Origin: a virus
Virus record (IMG/VR): IMGVR_UViG_3300025101_000041
Location: 1-46,418 of that record
DNA: 46,418 bases
Strand: one strand, 5' to 3'
A program made the translations under genes and the position numbers. This document shows positions 1 to 8,500 of this stretch, piece after piece. The number at the start of each line of letters is the position of its first letter. Position 1 is the first letter of the stretch. The notes under the pieces were generated by a model that was not told the DNA's origin, did not search any database, and worked only from the letters and a program-made list of their open reading frames with translations.

Positions 1-210
1 GAATCAGATGGTAGGATATTTACACAAGAAGCATACGAAGAATTATGTGATGCTATTGTGTATTTATCTTCTGTTGGCTTAAACTTAATTAGTAAAGCTA
101 ATACAGAAGATGAAAGATATCACGCACATATGATGGGTAATATATTGTTTAATACTTGTTATCAGACAATTAAATATATGGAGTTGATAAATGATAAAGA
201 AACGATATAG
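1..210 (+). CDS. hypothetical protein, 5' end cut by window edge
   Basis: Frame 1 is open from the first base to a TAG at 208-210, giving the last 69 residues of a protein that starts outside the window. The visible part is mostly helical and acidic (it begins ESDGRIFTQEAYEELCDAIV) and has no motif I recognise. Its end overlaps the next gene by 20 bases, which is typical of the compact operon that follows. Codon use is like that of the neighbours. Function unknown. Confidence 0.6.
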   Translation, partial: ESDGRIFTQEAYEELCDAIVYLSSVGLNLISKANTEDERYHAHMMGNILFNTCYQTIKYMELINDKETI

Positions 211-442
211 AAAAGATGAATTACAATTACTTGCAAAACAGTTTGTAATGAAAAGAATAGAAGGGTTTGAGATAGAAGAACAGCGTAAATATTATCTCGA
301 ACCTAAGTTAGTAGATGAATGGTCATATTATGTTTATTGTACATGGAGAGAAAACACTATGATAAGAGGTTGGGATTTGAAATATCTATATGACACACCT
401 CTTGGTATGCCTGTATATACAATAGATAAACCATTTAAGTAA
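191..442 (+). CDS. hypothetical protein (83 aa)
   Basis: A small basic protein rich in Lys, Arg, Tyr and Trp (WSYYVYCTWRENT near residue 44). It starts inside the end of the upstream gene, with a GGAG seven bases before the ATG. No known domain is seen. It is the last gene before the strong hairpin at 451-491, so it may close the upstream transcription unit. Function unknown. Confidence 0.6.
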   Translation: MIKKRYRKDELQLLAKQFVMKRIEGFEIEEQRKYYLEPKLVDEWSYYVYCTWRENTMIRGWDLKYLYDTPLGMPVYTIDKPFK

Positions 443-450
443 ATAAAATA

Positions 451-491
451 ATTGGATTAGTGGGTTATTATATATAACTTACTAGTCCAAT
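451..491 (+). promoter_or_regulatory. 17-bp intergenic RNA hairpin
   Basis: Bases 451-467 pair with 475-491 over 17 positions, closing a 7-base loop. Three of the pairs are G-U in plus-sense RNA and the rest are Watson-Crick. No T-tract follows (AATAATAAAAAT), so it is not a standard rho-independent terminator. It could be a processing or mRNA-stability element, or a weak terminator, between the upstream genes and the recombination operon. Confidence 0.7.
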
Positions 492-519
492 AATAATAAA
501 AATATAATAAGGAGATTAT

Positions 520-1086
520 ATGAAGTTTAAAGGTAGAGAATATACCGAAGTAAAAGATAGACTTATCGCATTCGCAGATGAGTTTCCACAAGCATCGATA
601 CAGACAGAACTAATTAGTGTAAGTCAAGTTATTGATACACCTACAGGAGAAACCTGTAATGAATATGTTGTAAAAGCAACAGTAATTCCAAATCCAGTAA
701 AAGAACCAGAATGGTTTTATGTGGGTCATGCAGCTGAACGTGATAACACAGGATTTGTAAATAAAACATCAGCATTAGAAAATGGTGAAACATCAGCAGT
801 AGGTCGTGCATTAGCATTTGCAGGATTTGGTGGTGACTTTGCTATTGCTAGTAAAGAAGAAGTAGATAATGCTAAAGCTAAACAAAAGCAAATTAATCCT
901 ACAATTAAATCATTAGAAGCAATGGATAAAGCAGCTAGATTAGCTAATGATGCAAAGAAACTTCCAGAAGATGATTACTTGCGTTATAAACAAAAACGTC
1001 AAGCAGGATTCTTTGATACAAAACTTAAAGTAAGTCAAAGTACAGAATACTTTGAATCGTTAACGAAGAAAAAAGGAGCTAAATAA
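520..1086 (+). CDS. probable ssDNA-annealing / recombination protein
   Basis: 188 aa, with a good AAGGAG site just before the ATG. The central motif ENGETSAVGRALAFAGFG (residues about 87-104), followed by IASKEE, resembles a conserved block I know from phage recombination and annealing proteins annotated as Erf- or Sak-like. The C-terminal 60 residues are Lys-rich and helical, as expected for a DNA-contacting tail. It lies directly before an SSB gene, with no gap, and in the same operon as the primase-helicase and a resolvase, which supports a role in homologous recombination or replication restart. The family assignment rests on one motif plus context. It could be another DNA-binding replication accessory protein. 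Confidence 0.5.
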   Translation: MKFKGREYTEVKDRLIAFADEFPQASIQTELISVSQVIDTPTGETCNEYVVKATVIPNPVKEPEWFYVGHAAERDNTGFVNKTSALENGETSAVGRALAFAGFGGDFAIASKEEVDNAKAKQKQINPTIKSLEAMDKAARLANDAKKLPEDDYLRYKQKRQAGFFDTKLKVSQSTEYFESLTKKKGAK

Positions 1087-1626
1087 ATGGCTATAACTGG
1101 AACAAAAGTGAAAACCAACACTTCTAATAAAAATTGGTTTGTAAATCAATGTCGTATTGTTGAAGCAGAACAAATTGATTCTCAATACAATGACTGTAGT
1201 ATTAGATTAAAACTAGAAGATAAAGACAATGGATATAACTACACTACATTTATCAATCAGAACTTTGAAAAAGATGTGAATGGTATTGTAACTGGTATGG
1301 CATTTCCAGAAGATTTAAACACTCTTTATCTTGCATCTGGAAAAGATATTAACGTATCTGACGTAGGTGAAGTTAATGTTGATACATTAATTGATGGTGA
1401 AGTAGCTGTTATTAATTATGCAGCATCTGGTAAATACAAAAGAGCTACTTGGGGAGTAGTATCTAATCCTAATGATACAGATGAGTTAGAAAAGAAATTT
1501 ATGGCTCAGATAGCAAAAGGTTATCCTAAAAACTATCAACAACCTCAAGAAACAATGGTCGAAGAAATGCTTGGAAATAGAGAACCAGCACAGAAAACTG
1601 AAACTGTTGATGACCTTCCTTTCTAA
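1087..1626 (+). CDS. single-stranded DNA-binding protein
   Basis: 179 aa. The C terminus reads TVDDLPF, the acidic tip with terminal Phe by which bacterial and phage SSBs recruit partner proteins. Upstream of it are a disordered Gln/Glu/Pro-rich linker (about residues 145-172) and an N-terminal all-beta region (about 1-135) that fits an OB fold. The gene abuts the preceding annealing-protein gene and overlaps the next gene as TAATG, so the three are probably co-translated. It should coat ssDNA during phage replication and recombination. The OB fold itself is inferred; the C-terminal tip and context are what I see. Confidence 0.75.
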   Translation: MAITGTKVKTNTSNKNWFVNQCRIVEAEQIDSQYNDCSIRLKLEDKDNGYNYTTFINQNFEKDVNGIVTGMAFPEDLNTLYLASGKDINVSDVGEVNVDTLIDGEVAVINYAASGKYKRATWGVVSNPNDTDELEKKFMAQIAKGYPKNYQQPQETMVEEMLGNREPAQKTETVDDLPF

Positions 1627-1886
1627 TGACTGCTGAAGGTATAATATTAAGATGGATAGACGGTAGAGCTAATTCTTCTGACCCCTGGTTTGCTTCCTAT
1701 GATTTAGAAGCAGAAGTACCAGTGTATGGAAGATTAGCTCATCAAAAAGTACATACCCCAAGTACTTATTCTAGGGCATTTAGAAAGATTCGTGAAAGTA
1801 ATACTTTGATGCGTCTAGGTCTAGAATTAGAAGAGACTGTCATCCCAACAACAAAGGCTAAAGGATGGAAAATAAAGAGACTATAA
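1626..1886 (+). CDS. hypothetical protein, small winged-helix-like
   Basis: 86 aa, starting on the last base of the SSB stop codon (TAATG), so probably translationally coupled. The N-terminal part IILRWIDGRANSSDPWFASY, followed by a Thr/Ser-rich helix (TPSTYSRAFRKIRES), could be a compact helix-turn-helix or winged-helix DNA binder, but I do not recognise the family. Its end overlaps the primase-helicase start by 22 bases. It is likely a replication accessory factor, by position only. Confidence 0.6.
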   Translation: MTAEGIILRWIDGRANSSDPWFASYDLEAEVPVYGRLAHQKVHTPSTYSRAFRKIRESNTLMRLGLELEETVIPTTKAKGWKIKRL

Positions 1887-3652
1887 TTGAAATTATCAAT
1901 GGTAGTGTCTCTAATAGAAATCGCATAGGTACCATCGATGAATTTAATAAGTTAGTTAAAAATAATGCGTGGAATGGTGAGATGTATCGCAGCTATTATA
2001 GCTTTGATGAAACACTAAGTCAACACATGGAAGTTAACAGAACAGTTAAAGGATTCGATGGTTTAACCTATTTAGATTCTATTATATTAGATGTAGACAA
2101 AGGCAATATTGCCGATGATGCATTCCAACCTTATCTGTTGCAATGTCTAGAAGAAATTACAGATTTAGGCATTGACAAATCTCACGTGAATATATGGTTT
2201 AGTGGTAATGGATATCATGTAGAACTATTAAATGTATTTGGATTTCAACCCAGTAGGTTATTACACGAAAAAGTAAAACTTACTATGAAAGAACATTTAT
2301 CATTTGCAGATAGTATATTTGATAAAACACGTATCATTAGAGCACCATGGAGTTTAAACAAAAAGACAGGACTATATAAAGTGTTTATTCCATATAGTCT
2401 TATCTGGAATCTTAAGTACGATGATGTTAAACATATGGCTAAAGATTATAAATCATATAAACACTGGAAAGAAGATGGTTGGTACGACACATTAAATGTT
2501 GATAAAGAAGTAGAACCATACTTACAAAACTTAATCGTTTCTACGTCACAAGCAGTTAGCACTGGTGGATACAAAAGTAAAGATACTACGTCAGTAGTTA
2601 CTTGTATGCAACACGCTTTCAATGAAGGACCAATAGAAGGACAACGTAATATGAAAATGATGCGTATGTCTAGCACCTACAAAAGAGCAGGTGTTCCTTA
2701 TGTAGTTGCTTTAAATGGTATGCTGCAATGGTCTAATGGTGCTATGGATGACGAAGAAGTAATTAGAACTGTAAGTAATGTATTTGATGGTAACTATCAA
2801 TATGGCTGCAATGATGTAATTATGTCTGAATATTGCGACCCAAAGTGTATTCATTTCAAAAGAAAAGATTATACATTGGATATCAAAAATGTAAACGATA
2901 TGACTAAATCATTAGTAGAATATTTGCAAAATGATATTACCAAGAAGTCAATTAATATGGCTGATATATTTAATTGCCAAGACTATATTATAAAACCAGG
3001 AGAATTAGTTGTATTTTCTGGTGATACTGGTATGGGTAAATCTGCATTTGTACAAAATGTAGTAGTAGGAGCACTTAAAGATACATTGTTCTTATCATTA
3101 GAAATGAATGAATTTCTTACATTTAGAAGGTTTGTTCAAATAGCTAATAAGAAAACAGAAGGATGGGTTGTAGACCAAGTAAAGTCTAATCCAGATATAT
3201 CTTTTGAAGAACAATTAGGTCATATACAAGTAATGACAATAGCACCAGAAATAGAAGCTATTAAGAAGGTAATTGCTACGCATGAACCTAACATCTTAGT
3301 AGTAGATACGACTGATGAGGTGCACGTTGATAGAGTAGAGTCTGAAATACAAAGACAAAACATTATCATTGGTGCACTAAAAGAAATGGCACAGAAACAT
3401 AATATAATTATTATAGCTGTGCATCACGTTAACAAGATATCTGCAGCAGGTAATACTATAGCATTACATTCATTGAAAGGTAGTACTAATGTAGTACAGA
3501 AAGCAGACAAAGTAATTATGGTTAAAGGAAATCGTGACGAAAAAGCTAGAGTAATATCTAGTGAGAAATCAAGAGATGATGGCAAATTTGAAATGACAGC
3601 ACTCTTTGATTACGAAACAATGACCTTTAGACAAGTTGATTGGAGTCAATAA
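1865..3652 (+). CDS. primase-helicase (AEP-type primase fused to DnaB-like helicase)
   Basis: 595 aa with two domains. The N-terminal domain (about 1-230) has archaeo-eukaryotic primase signatures: the metal-binding pair ILDVDK (D76, D78), SGNGYH (113-118) and RAPWSLNKKTG (159-169). A Cys/His set, C315, C324, C328 and H330, may bind zinc between the domains. The C-terminal domain is a RecA-fold, DnaB-type helicase, with Walker A GDTGMGKSA (386-394), Walker B ILVVD (477-481) and a conserved AVHHVNK (518-524). It would unwind the fork and lay primers. The order primase then helicase recalls T7 gp4, but the primase is of the AEP class, not DnaG/TOPRIM. No DNA polymerase gene lies in this window. 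Confidence 0.85.
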   Translation: MENKETIIEIINGSVSNRNRIGTIDEFNKLVKNNAWNGEMYRSYYSFDETLSQHMEVNRTVKGFDGLTYLDSIILDVDKGNIADDAFQPYLLQCLEEITDLGIDKSHVNIWFSGNGYHVELLNVFGFQPSRLLHEKVKLTMKEHLSFADSIFDKTRIIRAPWSLNKKTGLYKVFIPYSLIWNLKYDDVKHMAKDYKSYKHWKEDGWYDTLNVDKEVEPYLQNLIVSTSQAVSTGGYKSKDTTSVVTCMQHAFNEGPIEGQRNMKMMRMSSTYKRAGVPYVVALNGMLQWSNGAMDDEEVIRTVSNVFDGNYQYGCNDVIMSEYCDPKCIHFKRKDYTLDIKNVNDMTKSLVEYLQNDITKKSINMADIFNCQDYIIKPGELVVFSGDTGMGKSAFVQNVVVGALKDTLFLSLEMNEFLTFRRFVQIANKKTEGWVVDQVKSNPDISFEEQLGHIQVMTIAPEIEAIKKVIATHEPNILVVDTTDEVHVDRVESEIQRQNIIIGALKEMAQKHNIIIIAVHHVNKISAAGNTIALHSLKGSTNVVQKADKVIMVKGNRDEKARVISSEKSRDDGKFEMTALFDYETMTFRQVDWSQ

Positions 3653-3834
3653 TGATAAGATTGGACACAGTAAATAACTCAAACATAATAATGCAACGCA
3701 TTACATTGTTATATTTATTCCAATTTGGTGTATCATTTCAAGAAGAGGAAGGACAGCATTTTTGTATTATATTTGCTGTAGGACCTATTGAATTAAACTT
3801 TACATTGAGGTTATGGAATGGCACACAGAAATAA
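3652..3834 (+). CDS. hypothetical protein (60 aa)
   Basis: The start is taken at 3652 because it forms TAATG with the upstream stop and has GGAG seven bases ahead. An in-frame ATG 12 bases earlier lacks such a site. The product begins MIRLDTVNNSN and has a hydrophobic middle (ITLLYLFQFGV) but no clear membrane segment or motif. Its end overlaps the resolvase gene by 17 bases. Function unknown. Confidence 0.55.
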   Translation: MIRLDTVNNSNIIMQRITLLYLFQFGVSFQEEEGQHFCIIFAVGPIELNFTLRLWNGTQK

Positions 3835-4147
3835 AATACGTGGTAACAACCTAGAACGTGAGATTGTTAACGCAGCTAAAGAGGAAGGGCTCTCTGCAAA
3901 GAGGGCCTATGCCTCTGATGGTAGGTCACTAGGATTTAGTGAAGTAGTTGATTGTCTTGTTGAGGATTGGACCATACAAGCAAAACGTAGAAAGAAAATA
4001 GCACAATGGCTATATCCAGATTATCACGGCGATGATGTAGATGCGGTGGTAACAAGGATGGATAGAAAAGAAGCGTTAATTATAATGCCTCTTGGAAAAT
4101 GGATAAAAATGATGAAGGAGATAAAAGATGGCGAAAGTAAATCTTAG
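3818..4147 (+). CDS. Holliday junction resolvase-like nuclease (Hjc type)
   Basis: 109 aa, matching the size of Hjc-like resolvases. The PD-(D/E)XK core is visible: an N-terminal helix NNLEREIV with E13/E15, a basic stretch SAKRAYASDGRSLG, then VVDCLV with D45, then IQAKRRKK with Q54-x-K56 in place of E-x-K. Q-for-E at this site occurs in some families of the superfamily, but it is worth noting as a departure from the archaeal consensus. It would cleave four-way junctions or branched replication intermediates before packaging. It sits in the recombination operon, overlapping both neighbours. Confidence 0.7.
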   Translation: MAHRNKIRGNNLEREIVNAAKEEGLSAKRAYASDGRSLGFSEVVDCLVEDWTIQAKRRKKIAQWLYPDYHGDDVDAVVTRMDRKEALIIMPLGKWIKMMKEIKDGESKS

Positions 4148-4370
4148 TAAAGAAGAAGTAGAAGAAGTGTTAAGTGCTTTGGCTAATTTAATTACTATAA
4201 AACATAGGTATAGAGATATACATTTAGATGTTAATGTAGAAATGATTAGAGAAGTATTACATAAATTAGAAAATCCTTTTATGGTAGATTACAATAAACA
4301 AAATAAAATTATAAGAGGATTAGAAGATAAACAACCTAGAATAGGGAATTGTGAGTGTTGCGATGACTAA
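4128..4370 (+). CDS. hypothetical helical protein (80 aa)
   Basis: Starts 20 bases inside the end of the resolvase gene. The first half (LSKEEVEEVLSALANLI) is an acidic helix and the C terminus ends CECCDD, with three cysteines in four residues. The N-terminal pattern is echoed by the next small gene (FTKEELLIMRSALLNF), suggesting the two are diverged tandem relatives. Function unknown. Confidence 0.55.
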   Translation: MAKVNLSKEEVEEVLSALANLITIKHRYRDIHLDVNVEMIREVLHKLENPFMVDYNKQNKIIRGLEDKQPRIGNCECCDD

Positions 4371-4506
4371 ATTCACTAAAGAAGAATTGTTGATAATGCG
4401 TTCTGCATTACTTAATTTCAAGAAAGCACCTTGGGTATCACCAGGTGAGCATAAAATTATTAAGAAAATGTTAGAAAAAATTCACGAACTATTTGAAGAA
4501 GAATAA
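4363..4506 (+). CDS. hypothetical helical protein (47 aa)
   Basis: A short gene whose ATG overlaps the previous stop by 8 bases. The product MTKFTKEELLIMRSALLNFK... ends IHELFEEE. It shares the pattern (S/T)KEE-x(4-6)-SAL-x-N followed by a Leu/Glu helix with the preceding 80-aa product, so they may be a duplicated pair. It is too small for domain assignment. It is followed by the structured region at 4511-4633. Confidence 0.5.
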   Translation: MTKFTKEELLIMRSALLNFKKAPWVSPGEHKIIKKMLEKIHELFEEE

Positions 4507-4510
4507 TCAT

Positions 4511-4633
4511 TATTCCCCCTCACTATTAACACGCTTTGAAGGAAGCGGGTGGTGCAAATCCATCTTACCCTTAAAAGCAAATACATCTTGGTTGGCACTG
4601 AATGTATAATATATTAACAATAGAGGGGGAATA
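4511..4633 (+). ncRNA. candidate structured RNA (four-way junction) upstream of groES
   Basis: The closing stem P1 is 11 perfect pairs, 4511-4521 with 4623-4633 (TATTCCCCCTC / GAGGGGGAATA), extended by TATT 4524-4527 with AATA 4619-4622 after a 2-base bulge. Inside are three hairpins. P2 is CGCTT/AAGCG (4532-4536, 4543-4547). P3 is GGTGG/CCATC (4548-4552, 4560-4564) with a 7-base loop TGCAAAT, like a tRNA T-loop. P4 is ATACAT/ATGTAT (4581-4586, 4602-4607). P2 and P3 abut and could stack. P1 ends two bases before the AAGGAG of groES, so it could control groES translation as a cis element, or be a stable RNA of its own. The folding is read by eye and no known riboswitch was recognised. Confidence 0.6.
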
Positions 4634-4646
4634 GTAAGGAGACGAT

Positions 4647-4895
4647 ATGAAACCATTAAGAAATGAAGTTGTAATTAAGCAGCAATCTAAAGACAATAAA
4701 ACAGAAGCTGGTATTATATTAACAACTGATGAAGTAATAAAAGAAAATGTTGGCGTAGTTACTGCTAAAGGTAAAGATGCCGATGAAGTAGAAATAGGAG
4801 ATAAAGTATTGTTTGGTCCAGGATTTGTAGTCCAAGATATAGATAAACAAGAAGTTTTGTTTATGAGTCAAGACAATATACTTTGTGTTCTGTAA
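4647..4895 (+). CDS. groES: GroES-like co-chaperonin
   Basis: 82 aa, a short Cpn10. MKPLRNEVVIKQ matches the first strand of GroES (IRPLHDRVIVKR). EAGIILT (20-26) matches the mobile-loop GGIVLT that docks on GroEL. VGVVTAKG, IGDKVLFGPGF and EVLFMSQDNILCVL match the remaining core strands. It is about 15 residues shorter than E. coli GroES; the region corresponding to the roof loop is trimmed. No GroEL gene is visible, so it probably caps the host GroEL, as T4 gp31 does, to help fold the capsid protein or another large virion protein. It has a strong AAGGAG five bases before the ATG and lies directly after the structured RNA. Confidence 0.9.
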   Translation: MKPLRNEVVIKQQSKDNKTEAGIILTTDEVIKENVGVVTAKGKDADEVEIGDKVLFGPGFVVQDIDKQEVLFMSQDNILCVL

Positions 4896-5272
4896 TGGAT
4901 TATAATTCTGATTTCCAGTATGATTTAAAATTTGGTCAAGAAGGAGAAACTGAAATAGCTGCATTATTAAATGATTGCAATGTTGAAGTTAAACGTGACA
5001 GACAAACTCAAAAGACTGGTAATGTATACATAGAATACGAATCAAGAGGTAAAGCATCTGGTATTGCAACTACTAAAGCTGATAAATGGGCTTATATATT
5101 GCAAGATGGTTGTATTTTAATTGTAAACACAGAATTATTAAAAAAAGCATTGCGATATCTAATTAAAGCTAGACTTTGTGTTAAAGGTATGCCTGGCGGT
5201 GATAACAATACATCGTTAGGTGTGCTAGTAAGTGTAGAAAGATTAATGGAAGGAATAAGGAGTGTCAAATGA
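4895..5272 (+). CDS. PD-(D/E)XK-type phage nuclease
   Basis: 125 aa from the ATG that overlaps the groES stop (TAATG). An alternative start 12 bases upstream adds MCSV. FGQEGETEIAALL (13-25) is the N-terminal acidic helix. VEVKRDRQTQKTGNVYIEYESRGK (about 30-53, given here as adjoining motifs VEVKRDR and NVYIEYES) holds the candidate catalytic D35, E47 and Lys residues. ASGIATTKADKW (54-65) is a block I associate with small phage nucleases of this fold. It probably acts in recombination, host DNA breakdown or branch clearing, alongside the Hjc-like protein. The exact substrate cannot be told. Confidence 0.65.
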   Translation: MDYNSDFQYDLKFGQEGETEIAALLNDCNVEVKRDRQTQKTGNVYIEYESRGKASGIATTKADKWAYILQDGCILIVNTELLKKALRYLIKARLCVKGMPGGDNNTSLGVLVSVERLMEGIRSVK

Positions 5273-5409
5273 AAGATGATAAAACCTGGAGTTTAACCAA
5301 AGAATATGAATTAAATAAAAATAATTACATATTTACCGATAAATTTCCATTAAAACGCATATTATCTGATTTATCTAAAGAAAATGACAAATTAAAGAAA
5401 AAAAGATGA
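5269..5409 (+). CDS. hypothetical protein (46 aa)
   Basis: The ATG overlaps the upstream TGA (ATGA) and has AAGGAG six bases before it. The product is Lys-rich and ends in a charged coiled-coil-like tail (SKENDKLKKKR). It is the last gene of the left plus-strand operon, ending only six bases before the convergent hairpin. Function unknown. Confidence 0.55.
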   Translation: MKDDKTWSLTKEYELNKNNYIFTDKFPLKRILSDLSKENDKLKKKR

Positions 5410-5414
5410 CGAGA

Positions 5415-5480
5415 ATAGGGCTATACGGCGATAAAATATATTTTTGGTATAAAGTATCGTCACTCCTTTTATAGCCCTAT
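5415..5480 (+). terminator. nested hairpin between convergent operons
   Basis: The outer stem is 11 perfect pairs, 5415-5425 with 5470-5480 (ATAGGGCTATA / TATAGCCCTAT). The inner stem is 7 pairs, 5427-5433 with 5455-5461, including one G-U in the plus sense. It lies in the 100-bp gap where the left plus-strand operon meets the end of the minus-strand structural operon, the expected site for a two-way transcription stop. No clean T-tract follows on either strand, so a factor-assisted or RNA-processing role is also possible. Confidence 0.6.
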
Positions 5481-5509
5481 ATCGTTTGAATTAGAGGGCA
5501 AAACCTATA

Positions 5510-8500
5510 TTAATCGTCATTTTCATTCTGTTTTCTAAGTTCTGCTAGTATATCTTCTAATTCTTCCTGTTTAAAGTAATCTCTAGAGTATGCATGAACT
5601 TTATGTAGCGGCAATCCTGTTAGAAAGTCTGGTGCCATAGCTGGAGACTTAATAGTTCTATAAATATCTTTACTTAATCTACCAAATGGAAAATATGTAT
5701 GAAATTGATAATTCCAGAATTTATCATAGTTACCATTAATCATTGCAGTTAATGGAGGTAATATAAATCTACTTACTGGTGGTGTAACAATAGCTAATGG
5801 TGCTAGTGATGGATGAGGGTATTGACTAAAAAATGCTCTATCTTTCATTTCTTCATCACCAAATATTAATTCAGAAGTATCTTGCATCCAAGACATAGGT
5901 GGTGATAAAGCATATTCAAATATAGATGATGCAAATATATTAGCCATAGCTAATGCAAATACATCTGCTGTAAATTGATTGTTAGCTCTTTTTTTCTTCA
6001 CTTCATTGTTCCATATTTTTTGATTAGCACCTTGACCATATATATCTATTCTTCTACCAATACTATTCCAAGCGTAAGGATGAAAACGTGTCATAATTCT
6101 ACCTAGATTAGTGTTAGAGAAATTAGGTCTTTGAGTTGCGTGATAAACAAACTGTGATGCTTTTACAGATTTTCTAGCAATGTTTAATATAATAGGGTCA
6201 TTAAAAGCCATATCTTTTGTAATTTCTGGTCCCAGTATTTGTCTTGCATTAATGATAGAAGCTAACGCAGTCCTGGTTCTTAATACCATTTCAGATTTTT
6301 TCATAAAAAATGAACCAACATCAGTCAAACCTTCTACAACACCAAGTTCTTTAATAGCTTCTCCCATTGTTCTTGAATGTAATGCAGCTGCTTCTTTATC
6401 ACTCATATTTAAATAGTTATTACCTTTGGCGTCTTTTTCTCCAAGTATTTTTCTAACTATTAAATCTCTAATACGACCCCTATCTACTTGTGCTTTCTTT
6501 TGACTGTAATAACCTTCAGTAACAAGACCATCTTCAATAAAACCTTCTCTAAATAACCAGTCTATAATATCGTTATAACTTTGTATTTCCACTTTTTTTC
6601 TTTTACCTTGAGCGTCTACAGTGTAATAGAAAGAACCTTTTAAGAAAACATTGTTTAATAACCATGCTTCATTATTTGCTTTTCTAAATGAAGACCAACC
6701 TTCGTCAACAATAGTGTTAGAAAAACCGCCATAAAAATTAGTTATAGCTGATTTAGGGTGTGATAACAAAGATACCATTTCAAATTTACCTTCTAGCTCA
6801 CTCCAAGCTTTTGCTTTACGTACTAACCAATATCTTCTAGCTGTTCCACTTTTAGGTGCATCTTTTAATATATTACCACCAAAAGCATCATTAATTCTTT
6901 CAAAAAATCCTACTACAGCTTCATCACTAAATACATCATAAGCAGTATTAAATCTACCTATTTTGTTTATATTTTCTGGTTGTAATATTTCTTTTAAATT
7001 GTTTTTTCTAAGATTTAATATAGCATTTGATTTTTTTGCAGGGTCTGTTATTGCATCTACTTGTGCTTTCTGTGCTTTTGTTAAACCAAAATTGACGTCA
7101 ACTAAATCTAAAAATCTTAAATCTGGATTACTTAAATTACGTTTTTCTTTCATTTTTTTTCTATCTAAACCTGAATCTATATAAGCTTGAATTAACATAG
7201 CTTCACCTTTTTTAATACCATGAAGGTTAAAATTACGCAATGAAGGAAATCCATTGTTATTACTAAATACATCTAGTATATATGAATGCCATTGTTTATT
7301 TAAATCCATTCCTTCTTTATCTTTACCAAAAGGATTCTTTTCTAAGAATTGGTCTGCAATAAGTTTTAATTTTATGTTTTGTACTTGTCTTACCCAACTA
7401 CTATATGTTGCTTGTAAATAACGTTCTGTAGCACTAAAGTCTGTTCTCCATCCTGGAAGTTCATCTACACTTCTAGAGTTTACAATGTTTCTATTGCTAT
7501 TATCTACTTGTATCTCAGGTCTAGTATTTAATAAACGTAAACTAGATTCTTCACCTATAGAAAGTTCAAGGTCAACACCAGTAATCATTTCTTTGTCATA
7601 AAATTCTTTATAAAATCTTTTTGTTAATGCTATAGCAACATCTTTACTAATTAAACCTGCTTCATATTCTATTCTAACACCGCTTGGTAATTTTTCAACT
7701 ACAAATTTTTCACCATTTTTTCCTATTACTTCATTTATTTTTGATTCTATTTTCTTTTTAATATGTTCTTTATTTACATCTCTTAAACCTTGAAAATCCA
7801 TACCTCCAATATGTGGAACATAGCTATCTACTTCTCCAGTTTTTTCGTTTATAAATCTACCTAAACCTATTCTAGTATTTATATTATGTAATTCATTAAT
7901 TCTTTTTAAAACTGTTTGTATGCTTTCTGCTTTACCATTTACAGTAATTCTAGGTTTTTCAAATTCTTTTTTACTCAATTCTTTATTAAAGTTTACATCA
8001 GGAAAATGTGTTTTTAACATATCTTTTACTAATAAGTTATGTTCTATAAAACGTGCATCTGCTACAGAAAATGTTTCTCTTAATATTTGTTCTACATTAC
8101 CTGGACCTAAATCTAAAATACCTTTAAAAATAGCATCTATTTTTTTAACGTCTGACATAATACCATTCTTGTCAAACAATAAACTTTTTAATTCATTAAC
8201 TTCTGCTTGAATTATATTAGAAGTATTGTTTTCTACTTTACTTAAATCTACACGTTCATTTTCTGGAATATTATATCTGTCTGTTTCAAAACCTGCTTGT
8301 TTTAATTTTCTACGTATTCTAGGACCTTTACTTACAATAACATCATTATAAACTTTAGTCATAATTTCCGTATATCTTTGATTCATCAAATCTAAAACTT
8401 CGTATGCTCCTACTTTTTTTGTTTTACCAGGATTTGCTGGGTCTTTAATTTCAAATTCTACTTTTTCTTTTACGAGTGCATCTATTAATTTCTTTTTTGC

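Noticed and set aside
4507-4646. CIRCE operator before groES
   Set aside because: TTAGCACTC-N9-GAGTGCTAA is absent. The inverted arms here are a different sequence and far apart.
4719-4964. 81-codon minus-strand frame opposite groES
   Set aside because: It is the complement of the well-supported groES and nuclease genes; its Tyr/Phe-rich composition is typical of an antisense frame.
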